This document shows positions 18,645-27,693 of a stretch of 64,000 nucleotides of DNA, piece by piece. Both the position numbers and the translations under genes were made by a program. The stretch lies in the NCBI RefSeq assembly GCF_016836705.1, contig NZ_JAFCGY010000007.1, positions 1-64,000 of the forward strand. The letters are read 5' to 3'. A model generated the notes under the pieces. That model was not told the DNA's origin, ran no database searches, and saw only the letters and a list, made by a program, of their open reading frames with translations. Position 1 is the stretch's first letter. Each line of letters starts with the position of its first letter. This stretch comes from Mesorhizobium caraganae. GTDB taxonomy: Bacteria > Pseudomonadota > Alphaproteobacteria > Rhizobiales > Rhizobiaceae.

Positions 18645-19534
18645 ATGCCGATCTTTTCTGTCAAGCACACCACTGTCTATCGCTATAACCAGCCTGTGAA
18701 GTTTGGCGAGCACAGGCTCATGTTCAGGCCGCGCGACAGTTTCGATCAACGACTCCTGGATCACGCCTTATCCGTAAGACCCGAGCCGAGGGAGGTTCGA
18801 TGGATCCATGACGTTTTCGGAAACTGCGTAGCCGTGATCGATTTCCACGGCTCGGCCAATGAACTTCATTTTGCGACAGACATCGGCTCGATCACACACC
18901 TCAGCATGCGCCCGATTTCCGTATCGATGAGGCCGCGTTGAACTATCCATTCTCCTACGACCCCGACGAGGTAGCCGACCTCGCGCAAACAATGGAGCGC
19001 CATCACGCCGATGATGGTGACGAGATCGGCAAATGGGCACGACAGTTTGTCAGGGCCGGAGGGCACACCGAGACCGGAAAACTGTTGATGACCCTCTGCT
19101 ACGCCATCCACGAGAGCTTCGTCTATTCCCGTCGGTTCGAAACTGGAACGCAACCACCGCTCATGACCTTGCATCTGCGCAAGGGCACATGCCGGGACTT
19201 TGCGCTTTTCATGATGGAAGCCGTTCGCTCTCTTGGCTTTGCTGCTCGTTTCGTGACCGGTTATGTGTATGTGCCGAGCCGCGACAGTGATGCTGTCCGC
19301 GGCGGAGGCTCAACGCATGCCTGGTGCCAAGTCTACTTGCCCGGGGCCGGTTGGATCGAGTTTGATCCAACCAACGGCATTGTCGGCAACCGGGATTTGA
19401 TCAGGGTGGCTGTGGCTCGCCATCCCCGACAAGCCGCCCCACTTTCTGGAAGCTACTACGGAAGCGCGTCAAGTTTTCTGGGCATGAGCGTGGAGGTGAA
19501 GGTGGCGAAGGAAACCACGCCAACAAAAAATTAG
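18645..19534 (+). pseudogene. Transglutaminase-like protein, frameshifted in the N-terminal third
   Basis: The first 80 residues (18645 onward, MPIFSVKHTTVYRYNQPVKF) form the N-terminal strand domain found before bacterial transglutaminase cores. The frame then runs out of register near 18885. The +1 frame reads DHTPQHAPDFRIDEAALNYP and continues to 19534 with the transglutaminase core: the Cys motif RKGTCRDFALFMMEAVRSLG, the His motif STHAWCQVYLPGAGW and FDPTNG. The catalytic Cys-His-Asp triad is present, all in the downstream frame. One indel therefore splits an otherwise good gene; a sequencing error or a recent mutation are both possible. An intact paralogue-like gene follows at 19612. 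Confidence 0.75.
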
Positions 19535-19611
19535 CGCTGTCCGATGTTCTCAGGAACTGTTTGGCAAACACGGAGTTTGCCCAGTTCCTGGATTAGAACA
19601 TTGGAGCATCG

Positions 19612-20442
19612 ATGCGGATCCGCGCAGGTTTCAGCCTTACCTACGAATGCTCGCAGCCGACACCGATGCTGCTGGTCCTTGAGATCCATCCCTCACGCCG
19701 CGTCGATCTGCTCACGGAACAGGTCATAGGTTTTGATCGCCCGATCGAGGCCCGCGGCTACATTGATGCTTTCGGCAACGCATGCACGAGAATAGAAGCG
19801 CCAGCAGGGCTGACCACGATATCGACGAGCTTCGAGATATACGACACCGGCAAGTCCGACGTTGTCCTGCCGAACGCCGTTCAACACGATATTAAGGAAC
19901 TCCCGGACGAGGTGCTTAGGTTTCTGCTTGGAAGCCGCTATTGCGATACCGATCGGCTTGGCGACCTCGCTTGGGCGAACTTTGGCAACACCACGCCTGG
20001 ATGGACCCGGGTTCAGGCGATCTGCAATTTCGTGCACGATCACATCGCTTTCGATTACCAAGCCGCCAATCCGCTGCGGACCGCCTATGGCGCCTTCGAA
20101 GATCGAGCCGGCGTCTGTCGCGACTTTGCGCACCTGGCCATCTCGCTATGCCGCTGCATGAATATACCGGCGCGCTATTGCACCGGCTATCTCGGCGACA
20201 TCGGCGTGCCTCCAGTGCCGGATCCCATGGATTTCAGCGCGTGGTTCGAAGCATATCTTAGCGGTCACTGGTTCACATTTGATGCTCGGCATAACCGCCC
20301 TCGAATCGGTAGGATCCTGATGGCGACGGGTTGCGACGCGACTGATGTTGCCCTCTCAACCAGTTTCGGGTCATCGAGACTTGCCGGCTTCGAAGTTGTC
20401 ACGCAAGAAATCCCGTCGGAGCACTTGTTGGCGACCCTATGA
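19612..20442 (+). CDS. Transglutaminase-like family protein
   Basis: A 276-residue intact protein. The N-terminal strand-rich domain (residues 1-130, starting MRIRAGFSLTYECSQPTPML) precedes a transglutaminase core with the nucleophile motif GVCRDFAHLAISLCRCMNIP (~residue 168). At the position of the usual catalytic His the sequence reads MDFSAWFEAYLSGHWFTFDARHN, with Ser where HAW is expected. I believe this variant is common in this subgroup, so the fold may be non-catalytic or use another base. It is probably cytosolic, as no signal peptide is visible. Its pairing with a second transglutaminase-like gene is common in rhizobia, often near peptide-ligase genes not seen here. Confidence 0.82.
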   Translation: MRIRAGFSLTYECSQPTPMLLVLEIHPSRRVDLLTEQVIGFDRPIEARGYIDAFGNACTRIEAPAGLTTISTSFEIYDTGKSDVVLPNAVQHDIKELPDEVLRFLLGSRYCDTDRLGDLAWANFGNTTPGWTRVQAICNFVHDHIAFDYQAANPLRTAYGAFEDRAGVCRDFAHLAISLCRCMNIPARYCTGYLGDIGVPPVPDPMDFSAWFEAYLSGHWFTFDARHNRPRIGRILMATGCDATDVALSTSFGSSRLAGFEVVTQEIPSEHLLATL

Positions 20443-20826
20443 CGCGCAAGGCCATGTCGTGAAGTGGACCTGACGCTGGATAGCGCTAGCCGAACAATGG
20501 AGACATTAGAGGCCGCATATCATAATCGGGCAGTTATGCCGTCACGCCCCCTGGCCATTATCGAGCGATGCTCTTCAAGATTGCGCCAATGTGCCAGCGC
20601 AACTGTCTTGGTAAGCGTCCTTCCTGAACGCCCAGCGAAGTAGGTTGCTCAGCGTGAAAAAGCTGGCATGATTTGGGCGGCCCGAGAGCATCAAATCATA
20701 GCGACGCTGAGTGCCGCGTTCCAAACCGTCTCCGCCTCGGTTCGAGCCATTGGACTGGATGCGGTAACCCAAATCGGGTCGATTGCCGCACCAATCAGGA
20801 AGGATCAGTTATGGAGTGAGCGACTA
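20443..20826. other. 384 bp gap
   Basis: I see no supported gene here. Short frames on both strands lack ribosome sites and have shadow-like composition. The right end carries the 3' flank of htpG. Confidence 0.5.
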
Positions 20827-22716
20827 TCACTTGGTCAGCCCGCGCGCGATCAGCCGCGCCAGACGCTGCGAAAACGCACTGGCGTCCGCTGGTTTGTCGC
20901 CGTCGAGCACGCGGGCCTCGTCGTAGAGAAGGTGGGCTGCATCGTCCTTAAAGGCCTGCTCGTCTTCGCCAAGGCTGGCGAGCGCCAGCACGCGCTCATG
21001 CCGTGGATTAATTTCCAGGATGGGCTTGGCCGCCCTGTCGAGGCGACCGGCGGCGTTCATCAGCCGCTCGAACTGGCGGTCCGGACCGTGCTCGGGCGCG
21101 ACAAGGCAGACCGCGCTTTCGGTCAGGCGGTCGGAGGCCTTGACGTCCGAGACGGCGTCGCCGAGAGCCGACTTCACGAACGCCAAGAAGGCATCGACCT
21201 CCGGCGTTGCCGCCGTGTTCAGCTTTTTCCCGTCGTCGAGCAGCGGAATGTCCGATAGCTCCGCCACGCCTTGCGTCACCGACTTGAAGGGCCTGCCCTC
21301 GAAGTCCGGCGCCATCGTCACCCAGAAGCTGTCGACAGGATCGGTGAGCAGCAGCACCTCGATGCCGCGCGCCTTGAACCCTTCGAGCTGAGGCGAGGCT
21401 TCGAGCCGGGCGCGGTCGTCGCCGGCCATGAAGAATATCGCTTTCTGGCCTTCCTTCATCGCGGCGACATAGTCGGCGAGGCTGCGCCAGCCTTCGCTCG
21501 AAGCGGTCGAGCGGAAGCGGGCGAGTTTCAGCAATTGCTCGCGCCGCTCATAGTCCTCATAGAGTCCTTCCTTGAGGACAATGCCGAAATTCTCCCAGAT
21601 CTTGGAATAGGCCTCAGCTTCGTTTTCCGACAGCTTGCCAAGATCGCCAATCACGCGATTTGTCAGGCCCTTGCGGATCGAGGCTAGCAGCGGGCTTTCC
21701 TGGATCATCTCGCGCGAGACGTTGAGCGGCAGGTCGGCGGAATCGACCAGACCGCGGACGAAGCGCAGGTAGCGTGGCAGAAGGTCGGCATCATCAGTGA
21801 TGAAGACGCGGCGCACATAGAGCTTCAGACGGCCCTTACGGTCCTGGTCGAACAGGTCGAAGGGACGCGAACCGGGCACGAAGGCTAGCACGCTGTATTC
21901 CTGCCTTCCTTCGGCGCGGAAATGAATGGTGGCGGCCGGCTCGTCATACTGGCCCGCAACACTGCGGTAGAAGTCGGTGTATTCCTCGGGCTTGATCTCG
22001 CTCTTCGGCCTAACCCAGAGTGCCGTGCCGTCGGCAATGTCGCGCGCGTCGGCGCCGGGTTTCTCGATGAGCGTTATCGGCACCGGCACATGGCCCGACT
22101 GCGACTTGGCCAGCTGCTCAAGCCGGTAGGATCCGGTATAGGAGATGGCGTCGTCCATGAGGTGTAGAACGACGCGAGTGCCGCGCATGGGGGCTGCTTC
22201 AAGCGGGGCCGGCGCGATCTCGTAAGAGCCTTTGCCGTCGGACGACCAGCGCCAGGCCTCGTCACTTCCCGCTAGGCGACTGGTGACATCGACGCGTTCG
22301 GCCACCATGAAGGCGGAATAAAAGCCGACGCCGAATTGGCCGATGAACTGCGTATCGTCGGCCGTGCCGCCTACGCCGACGCGTTCGACGAAGGCGCGCG
22401 TGCCCGAGCGCGCGATCGTGCCCAATGCTTCGGCCATATCGTCACGGCTCATGCCTATCCCGTTGTCTTCGACGGTGATCTGCTTGTTATCGGCATCGGC
22501 GGAAACGGTGATCCGCAACTTCGGGTCGTCAGCTAGCAATTCGGGCCAACTGACCGCTTCGAAGCGCAGCTTTTCGCAGGCGTCGGCGGCGTTGGAAATC
22601 AGTTCGCGCAGGAAGACGTCCTTATCCGAATAGACAGAGTGCACCATCATGTGCAGCAGCCTCGAAACATCCGCCTCGAACGCTCTGGTTTCTTTCACCT
22701 TCGTGTCTATCGTCAT
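20827..22716 (-). CDS. htpG: Molecular chaperone HtpG (bacterial Hsp90)
   Basis: A 629-residue Hsp90. The ATG at 22716 (MTIDTKVKETRAFEADVSRL) is chosen because it matches the family start and has AGGAA upstream; the frame is open further but the extension is non-homologous. GHKL ATPase landmarks are intact: FLRELISNAADACEKLR, TVEDNGIGMSRDDMAEALGT, GQFGVGFYSAFMVA. The middle domain follows (GFQPYR-type region reads SREMIQESPLLASIRKGL) and the C-terminal dimerisation domain ends near LIARGLTK. HtpG is an ATP-dependent chaperone of the cytosol. It stands alone here, flanked by gaps, consistent with its usual separate heat-shock regulation. Confidence 0.97.
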   Translation of the reverse strand: MTIDTKVKETRAFEADVSRLLHMMVHSVYSDKDVFLRELISNAADACEKLRFEAVSWPELLADDPKLRITVSADADNKQITVEDNGIGMSRDDMAEALGTIARSGTRAFVERVGVGGTADDTQFIGQFGVGFYSAFMVAERVDVTSRLAGSDEAWRWSSDGKGSYEIAPAPLEAAPMRGTRVVLHLMDDAISYTGSYRLEQLAKSQSGHVPVPITLIEKPGADARDIADGTALWVRPKSEIKPEEYTDFYRSVAGQYDEPAATIHFRAEGRQEYSVLAFVPGSRPFDLFDQDRKGRLKLYVRRVFITDDADLLPRYLRFVRGLVDSADLPLNVSREMIQESPLLASIRKGLTNRVIGDLGKLSENEAEAYSKIWENFGIVLKEGLYEDYERREQLLKLARFRSTASSEGWRSLADYVAAMKEGQKAIFFMAGDDRARLEASPQLEGFKARGIEVLLLTDPVDSFWVTMAPDFEGRPFKSVTQGVAELSDIPLLDDGKKLNTAATPEVDAFLAFVKSALGDAVSDVKASDRLTESAVCLVAPEHGPDRQFERLMNAAGRLDRAAKPILEINPRHERVLALASLGEDEQAFKDDAAHLLYDEARVLDGDKPADASAFSQRLARLIARGLTK

Positions 22717-23478
22717 CTCACGTTTCCTGTTGTTTGCAGCTTGGTCTCCGCACGAGGTCGTGTCGGATGTCAATCGTTCAGACGGTGTTGCTTGTCCTGG
22801 ACGCGCCGCCAGCCAAACCCGCGGGCGCCGACGAACCATGGCGGCGGACGAAGGCAATCAGGGTTGCGCGGACGGTTCCGGCGCGCTCTCGCCTGCGACG
22901 CCGGCTTTGCGGCTGCAGGCCGGCTAATCCTGAAGCAGGGCATACGCTCCCACCACGCTCTCGATCTAGTCGGAAACCCATTCCGACTAGCAGGTTACCG
23001 GCGTGTCAAACCGCCTGTTAGTCATCGCTTGCGCTTACTCTCGACGGTGCAGGATTTGGAGCGGACCGAGCAGCAGAAAGCGCGGCCTTTCACAACCGGC
23101 CAGTGATCATGTCTCCACCTCCAAAACAATTTGTTTTCATCACATAGCAATGGATCGTCGAAAGTGTTCCCGGTCCGCCACCAAATGCCTCGGAGGCCGC
23201 CGATACCCGCTGCGCGGAGAGACACATCAGTGTTGACGCCACCGTGACCTAGTTTTCCCTTTTTTCAGTTTCAAGAGGCCGGCCATAAAAATGACACCCC
23301 CCGAATGAGAGCGCCAACAGACTGTTATCATGCAGCTATTTTGTTAGAGCACGGGACTTTCCGCTTGATTTCCATCCGATCCGAAAAATTCGATCATTCC
23401 CTTTCTTGCCCCCGAAACATACGATCCAGTGAGCAAGGTCGCTTGAAAGCGCAAGGACACTTGTAAGGTCTCCATCGG
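22717..23478. other. 762 bp gap upstream of htpG
   Basis: Several overlapping short frames exist on both strands, but none has a recognisable domain or ribosome site. The right part (23110-23470) is AT-rich relative to the genome and probably holds the promoter of the TolA-like gene; the left end must contain the htpG promoter. I could not pick a heat-shock promoter by eye. Confidence 0.5.
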
Positions 23479-24090
23479 ATGGCGAAGAAACTAAAAGTCT
23501 ATCAAACCTCGATTGGCTTCTTTGACCTTGCCGTCGCAGCACCATCGATGAAAGCTGCCGCAGAGGCCTGGGGTGCCGATCCCGACATCTTTAAACGCGG
23601 ATTCGCGAAACCGACAGAAGACCCCAAAGTGGTGGAAGCAACCATGGCCGCGCCAGGCGTGGTGTTGCGGCGGCCGGTCGGATCGCATGGGAAATTCACT
23701 GAAAAGGCTGTGCTTCCGAAAGCACCGGAGGGGGTCCAGCGGGCTCCGCAGGGTCGTGGGCAGCGCGCGGACACCAGCAAGCACGTCGACATGAAATCCG
23801 ACGAGAAAGCGAAACGGAACGCGGCGGCCGCTCTCGAAAGGGAAAGAAAACGTGAGGCCCTGGATCGCGCAAAGGCGGAGGCCAGGAGCGAGCGTGCGAA
23901 GAAGCAACGCGAGCGGATGATCGCCAAGGCTAATGCCGCGTTCGCGCGCGCTCGTAGCCGCCATGAGAGCACGACGAACTCCATCAGACGGCGACGAGAG
24001 GAGCTGGACAAAGAGGAAGCCAACGAGAGCCAAAGATGGGAGCGCGAACAGCAGGCGCACAGTGACACGCTGAAGGAGGCAGGAGAGTAG
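23479..24090 (+). CDS. TolA-like charged coiled-coil protein
   Basis: A 203-residue protein with two parts. Residues 1-70 (MAKKLKVYQTSIGFFDLAVA, then SMKAAAEAWGADPDIFKRGF) look like a compact domain common to rhizobial proteins annotated as cell-envelope TolA-like. Residues ~95-203 are an extremely Lys/Arg/Glu/Ala-rich continuous helix (KRNAAAALERERKREALDRA and onward). It has no signal peptide or membrane segment, so despite the name a direct Tol-system role is not supported by the sequence. It is a single gene with AAGG before the start. Confidence 0.75.
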   Translation: MAKKLKVYQTSIGFFDLAVAAPSMKAAAEAWGADPDIFKRGFAKPTEDPKVVEATMAAPGVVLRRPVGSHGKFTEKAVLPKAPEGVQRAPQGRGQRADTSKHVDMKSDEKAKRNAAAALERERKREALDRAKAEARSERAKKQRERMIAKANAAFARARSRHESTTNSIRRRREELDKEEANESQRWEREQQAHSDTLKEAGE

Positions 24091-24203
24091 GCAGGCGGTT
24101 CCCGTTGCTCCTGGCTCCTGCGAGCCGGCTGCTAACCCGAGGCTGGCGGCCTTCAGTACTCGGTAATTGCCATCGGTTGAACCTCTCCAGGCCTAGGAGA
24201 TGT

Positions 24204-24407
24204 TTATCCGGCGTCAGGCGCGACGGATGGGCCGGAGCGTGGGGTTCTGGCCTCTTCGGCTACGACGAGCAAAGCCTCAAGTGTGATCGCGACTCCTGAC
24301 ATGAGGATGGCTATGTCGCCGCTAGCACCGGTTAACGAGAGCTCTGTCGCACGATTTTGCAAAGTGAAGCTGAGGTCCTTAAGTCTCCTGCGGAGGTCGT
24401 CGTCCAT
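24204..24407 (-). CDS. Small hypothetical protein
   Basis: A 67-residue frame (MDDDLRRRLKDLSFTLQNRA, then a hydrophobic-rich helix IAILMSGVAITLEALLVVAE and a short Pro/Ser tail). GGAG is seven bases before the ATG, which supports reality. It may be a small helical protein associated with DNA-repair or stress regions, but I recognise no family. Confidence 0.55.
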   Translation of the reverse strand: MDDDLRRRLKDLSFTLQNRATELSLTGASGDIAILMSGVAITLEALLVVAEEARTPRSGPSVAPDAG

Positions 24408-24547
24408 TTGTGTTCTCCAAGGTTAGGCCTTGGAGGAACGTGCCTGCTGACAACCTGTTCCGCCGTGGCGGCAAGCAACAACGGCTGACCGAGATTACAC
24501 TTTTGGCTTTCGCCAGCTCTTCGACAGAGCCGGTTTGGGATTAAACC

Positions 24548-24724
24548 TTATTCACTGACGAGCCGCAAATTTCTCGCGAAGTCTTCGGTCCCGAAAAGAT
24601 GCTGGGTGACCGCGCCTTCTTCCATGACCTGCACATCCCATTGGCCGTCTAGCTCCTCAATCGAGACACTATTTTTCGGATGGTCAATCCACCCGAATTC
24701 AGCAATTTCGTAAAAGCTCAGCAA
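24548..24724 (-). CDS. Short uncharacterised frame with TTG start
   Basis: Reading the minus strand from 24724 gives about 58 residues, beginning LLSFYEIAEFGWIDHPKNSV and ending DFARNLRLVSE. The composition (Trp/Tyr, acidic patches, no repeats) looks coding rather than shadow. An in-frame stop lies shortly upstream, so only a TTG start at 24724 is available and no good ribosome site is seen. It may be a small gene with a weak start or the 3' remnant of a longer one. Confidence 0.4.
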   Translation of the reverse strand: MLSFYEIAEFGWIDHPKNSVSIEELDGQWDVQVMEEGAVTQHLFGTEDFARNLRLVSE

Positions 24725-24914
24725 CTTATCGCAAATGGCCGCATGTGCTCAGACCGCAAAGGTGCCTCGATGCCAGCAACCGAGTTGCTCCCGAGCAGTA
24801 GACGGGAGAAGCTTTATCGTCGGTCAGCTCAGCCGTAGTGGAGTTTTGGTTTTGGCTCGGTGCCGGTAAACTTCTCGTCGTGACCGCGAACCGCCTGAGG
24901 CAGCCACAAAATCT

Positions 24915-25139
24915 TCAATCCGCGCGACCGCCGTCGCGATGTTCAACGGCATGAATGATCGCTTCATAAACGCTACCGATCTCCTCATCGATCTCCTGAA
25001 TTGGGATGCCTTCGACGGCGGCCGCCCGCAGGGCCTGGTCTGCCATATCGGTCACAAGCCGGCCCGGGTCGTCGGTTGGCCCTTCCGGCATATGTTCGGA
25101 AATCCATTTGTACAGAAAGTCGGCACCTCGGGTGCTCAT
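24915..25139 (-). CDS. DUF768 family protein
   Basis: A 74-residue protein starting MSTRGADFLYKWISEHMPEG and ending EEIGSVYEAIIHAVEHRDGG. This N-terminus, the conserved DMADQALRAAAVEGIPIQEI helix and the EEIGSVYE segment are the hallmarks of DUF768, a family I know essentially from Mesorhizobium, often in multiple copies. Function is unknown. The frame is open to an upstream TTG at 25172, but the family start is the ATG at 25139. It is the best taxonomic marker in the window. Confidence 0.85.
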   Translation of the reverse strand: MSTRGADFLYKWISEHMPEGPTDDPGRLVTDMADQALRAAAVEGIPIQEIDEEIGSVYEAIIHAVEHRDGGRAD

Positions 25140-25358
25140 CGCTTTTCTAGATAACGACCTCTGCCGAGACAAACCTAGGATGGGTAACGGACAATGTCAG
25201 GCCTTTCGAAATAGCCTCGGGGCGCGAGGTAACGGCTCACCCTCTTCGGGTTGCATGCCTATCCTGTGTTCGCTGACCGGCGTTACGCGCTTCCAGTCGG
25301 CAGCGAAGGAAAGTGGCGAGGGTTCGCAGCTTTTCACGCATTGCCGTTCAGCGCACAG

Positions 25359-26768
25359 CTAGCAGTTCGCGTCAGTCTGCGGATCGCACGCCTTGTTTTT
25401 TTGCTTCTGTGGCTTGGGCTTGGCCGCCTGCTCGGGCTCGGCTTGCTGCTGCTCGGCGGCGGGCTGCTCCTTGCCCTTCGGCTTCTGAGGTTTGGCCGCC
25501 TGCTCGGGCTCGGCCTGCTGCTCGGCGGCGGGCTGCTTCTTGCCCTTCGGCTTCTGAGGTTTGGCCGCCTGCTCGGGCTCGGCCTGCTGCGGCTCCGCGG
25601 CGGGCTGCTTCTTGCCCTTCGGCTTCTGAGGCTTGGCCGCCTGCTCCGGCTCGGCCTGCTGCTGCTCGGCGGCGGGCTGCTTCTTGCCCTCCGGCTTCTC
25701 AGGCTTGGCCGCCTGCTCCGGCTCGGCCTGCTGCTGCTCGGCGGCGGGCTGCTTCTTGCCCTTCGGCTTCTCAGACTTGGCCGCCTTTTCGGGCTCCGCC
25801 CGCTGCTGCTCGGCGGCGGGCTGCTCGCCGACCTTCGGCTTCTCAGGCTTGGTGGTTTCTTCGGGCTTGGCCTGCTCGGTCGTTGCAGCGCCTTCGGTCG
25901 GCTTTGATTTCCGGCCAGACTGAACCTGCTTCACCTCGTCGATGTCTTTGAGCTTGGCAGGTTTGGCCTTGGGGTCGGCTTTCACCTCCCCCTCAAAGAC
26001 AGCGACCGTATTGTTTTCCAGTTTGCCGGACTGCTCGAGCGCGTTGGTCTTGCTAACCTTGACGGTAGTCACCTTCTGATTCGTCGCTTTTTCGATCACG
26101 TCGACATCAATGATTTTGTTGATCACCACGTTGTTCTGGATCGTCACGTCCCCGGCCGGCTCGGCCGCCTCGACGATGCGCACAAACTCCGGCTCATCAC
26201 GGATAATGACGGTAGAAATGTCGGCAGCCAGGAATTCGCGGGTGGGGACCACAACCCAGTAATAATCAGGCGTCGTGTCGAAAGTCACCTCGATTGAAAT
26301 CAAATCCGGATCGCGGCGCGGCGGCAGCGGAGCCCAAATCATGTGCTCCCTGTCACGACGCCAACTCACCCATGCTGGCGCCCAACGAGTGCCCGGTACC
26401 CAGTACCAGCCGATATCGTCGGCATAGCCCCACCGGCCGTAATGGTACGTCGCCCAGCCGAATGGCTCGTCAGATACCCACAGCCAACCATACTGCTCGG
26501 TATAGGCCCAGTGTCCAACGGTATACGGACGCCAATCGTCAGGTACATCAACCGGCACGAAAACGGACGCGCCGTGGTACGAAACCCAATCACCATGGGG
26601 AGACAGGTCTTCATAGAATGTGCTAATCGAAACCTGGGTGGCAGCCCCCGCCTCGGACACAAGCGACAATGGCATAATCGGGTTGGGAATCTCGACGACT
26701 GTGAACAGACAGGCGGCTACGCCGCCCAGCATCAATCGCACCGCATTTTGGGCAAGGACGCGTTTCAT
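25359..26768 (-). CDS. DUF6600-like secreted protein with Lys/Pro/Glu-rich tandem repeats
   Basis: A ~469-residue protein with a signal/anchor segment (residues 8-45), then a Trp/Tyr-rich domain of the DUF6600 type: FYEDLSPHGDWVSYHGASVF, GHWAYTEQYGWLWVSDEPFG and YGRWGYADDIGWYWVPGTRW, strand repeats with aromatic pairs. After a Val/Asp-rich middle, the last ~170 residues are seven imperfect copies of a 20-22 residue unit (KPEKPKGKKQPAAEQQQAEP type) encoded by a 60-66 bp DNA repeat. GGAGG sits ten bases before the ATG at 26768. It is probably periplasmic or surface-exposed, the charged tail perhaps binding peptidoglycan or polysaccharide; that is inference. Confidence 0.78.
   Translation of the reverse strand: MKRVLAQNAVRLMLGGVAACLFTVVEIPNPIMPLSLVSEAGAATQVSISTFYEDLSPHGDWVSYHGASVFVPVDVPDDWRPYTVGHWAYTEQYGWLWVSDEPFGWATYHYGRWGYADDIGWYWVPGTRWAPAWVSWRRDREHMIWAPLPPRRDPDLISIEVTFDTTPDYYWVVVPTREFLAADISTVIIRDEPEFVRIVEAAEPAGDVTIQNNVVINKIIDVDVIEKATNQKVTTVKVSKTNALEQSGKLENNTVAVFEGEVKADPKAKPAKLKDIDEVKQVQSGRKSKPTEGAATTEQAKPEETTKPEKPKVGEQPAAEQQRAEPEKAAKSEKPKGKKQPAAEQQQAEPEQAAKPEKPEGKKQPAAEQQQAEPEQAAKPQKPKGKKQPAAEPQQAEPEQAAKPQKPKGKKQPAAEQQAEPEQAAKPQKPKGKEQPAAEQQQAEPEQAAKPKPQKQKNKACDPQTDANC
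25400..25850. repeat. Intragenic 60-66 bp tandem repeat array
   Basis: About seven imperfect copies of a unit containing GCTCGGCGGCGGGCTGCTTC and CTTCGGCTTCTGAGGCTTGG lie in tandem within the repeat-protein gene. Copies differ by small in-frame deletions (for example loss of one Gln codon), the pattern expected from slippage. Confidence 0.85.
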
Positions 26769-26885
26769 CCTGGTCTTCCTCCGAAACAGATCGCCCTTCA
26801 TCTTTGAAACTCGCCGGCTGTCGGATTGTTCCACGTTGCGAACGTTGCCCGCTCTGGGCGTCGCACAATGACACTGGCAATCAAT

Positions 26886-27221
26886 TCAGGCGGTGAACCT
26901 GATCATCACCGCCGTCACAAATGCGTGCCGAAAGGCAATGCAACGGGAAGCGCTTTGCGCACTGGCCATCACGGTCGCTTGGGTTGAGCATGCGATAGAG
27001 TCATCCCGCGAGGTTAGGAGGTGTTTCTTGCACTCAACTGCGAAACCCAGCGCCTCGCTGTACCTCTGGTGCCACTGCGCAGGCAGTTCCATCTGGCTAG
27101 GCATCGTTGCGCTGGCTCGGATGAACGAATGGCTGGTTTCGGGGAGTCCGCAGGCGCTCGCGAGTGGCTGGATGAGCGCATACCAGTCATTCCAGCTGAT
27201 CGCCCGCGCCGGTCGTATCAT
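26886..27221 (-). CDS. Doubtful hypothetical frame
   Basis: A minus frame beginning MIRPARAISWNDWYALIQPL runs about 111 codons; its ATG overlaps the TGA of the short frame upstream (ATGA), as in coupled genes. The opposite strand is also open here (26893-27504) and shares third codon positions, so composition cannot decide between them. Neither translation has a recognisable domain. I list it only because the coupling is suggestive. Confidence 0.25.
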   Translation of the reverse strand: MIRPARAISWNDWYALIQPLASACGLPETSHSFIRASATMPSQMELPAQWHQRYSEALGFAVECKKHLLTSRDDSIACSTQATVMASAQSASRCIAFRHAFVTAVMIRFTA

Positions 27222-27365
27222 CCCTTCCGCATCGTCGATCGGAGAAAAGCCTGCATATGCTCTGCGAGGTCGAGTGCGCCGCGCGCCTCGATCTCTAAAA
27301 GATATCGGCCCTTGGCCAGACGATCCCCTTCCCAACCGCGGAATGGCCGCAGCGAATTGTTCACA
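27219..27365 (-). pseudogene. C-terminal fragment of a small rhizobial hypothetical protein
   Basis: After an in-frame TAG, a GTG opens a 48-residue frame whose core RLAKGRYLLEIEARGALDLA matches a stretch of the frame at 61416-61862 (REYLLKIEARGELDLEEHTQ). The family ends naturally just after this motif, as here (AFLRSTMRKG). The N-terminal two thirds of the family are absent, so this is a truncated copy. Confidence 0.5.
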
Positions 27366-27369
27366 GCCT

Positions 27370-27523
27370 ATGGTCCCAGCGATCAACAGAGCGAAGACCG
27401 CGCCATCCGGACAGCCAAGGGTCTGGTTTCCGGCCACGTTGGAGTTATCGCCTGGCGCCGCGAAGGAGACCCTGCCCTTGGCGACTGCTCTTCACCGCTG
27501 GTGACGTTCCCGACATGGAATAA
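27370..27523 (+). pseudogene. 3' fragment of a rhizobial hypothetical protein, frameshifted
   Basis: The plus strand reads FTAYGPSDQQSEDRAIRTAK, then SGHVGVIAWRREGDPALGD, and in the next frame LFTAGDVPDME with a stop at 27521-27523. The AIAWSREADPALGE...GDVPDME layout is one I associate with a common small rhizobial protein of unknown function. The 5' part is absent and a single indel separates the last eleven codons. Confidence 0.45.
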
Positions 27524-27693
27524 AATTTAGTCCGCCAAGCTGCCGGCACGGTTTTACATCGCCTCAAAAATGACCTCAAACACGCTGCCGACAACAAAAA
27601 CCCACGCGAGGCGACCCCGGCAACATGGGAACCTTCGCTAGTACGATAGGTTGAGTCTAGTCACGGCGGAGCATTTGTTTGTCCCTCAACAAG

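Noticed and set aside
20575..20772. Short minus frame next to htpG
   Set aside because: No ribosome site, no recognisable domain and shadow-like composition.
25400..25850. Possible CRISPR-like repeat array
   Set aside because: The repeats are contiguous, in frame and lack unique spacers; they are intragenic minisatellites.
25251..25951. Long Leu/Gly-rich and Ala/Arg-rich plus frames opposite the repeat protein
   Set aside because: They are antisense translations of the tandem repeats; the minus frame has a signal peptide, ribosome site and a recognised domain.
26893..27504. A 203-codon plus frame
   Set aside because: It crosses identifiable fragments of other proteins in different frames and has no recognised domain; kept only as a note on an uncertain region.
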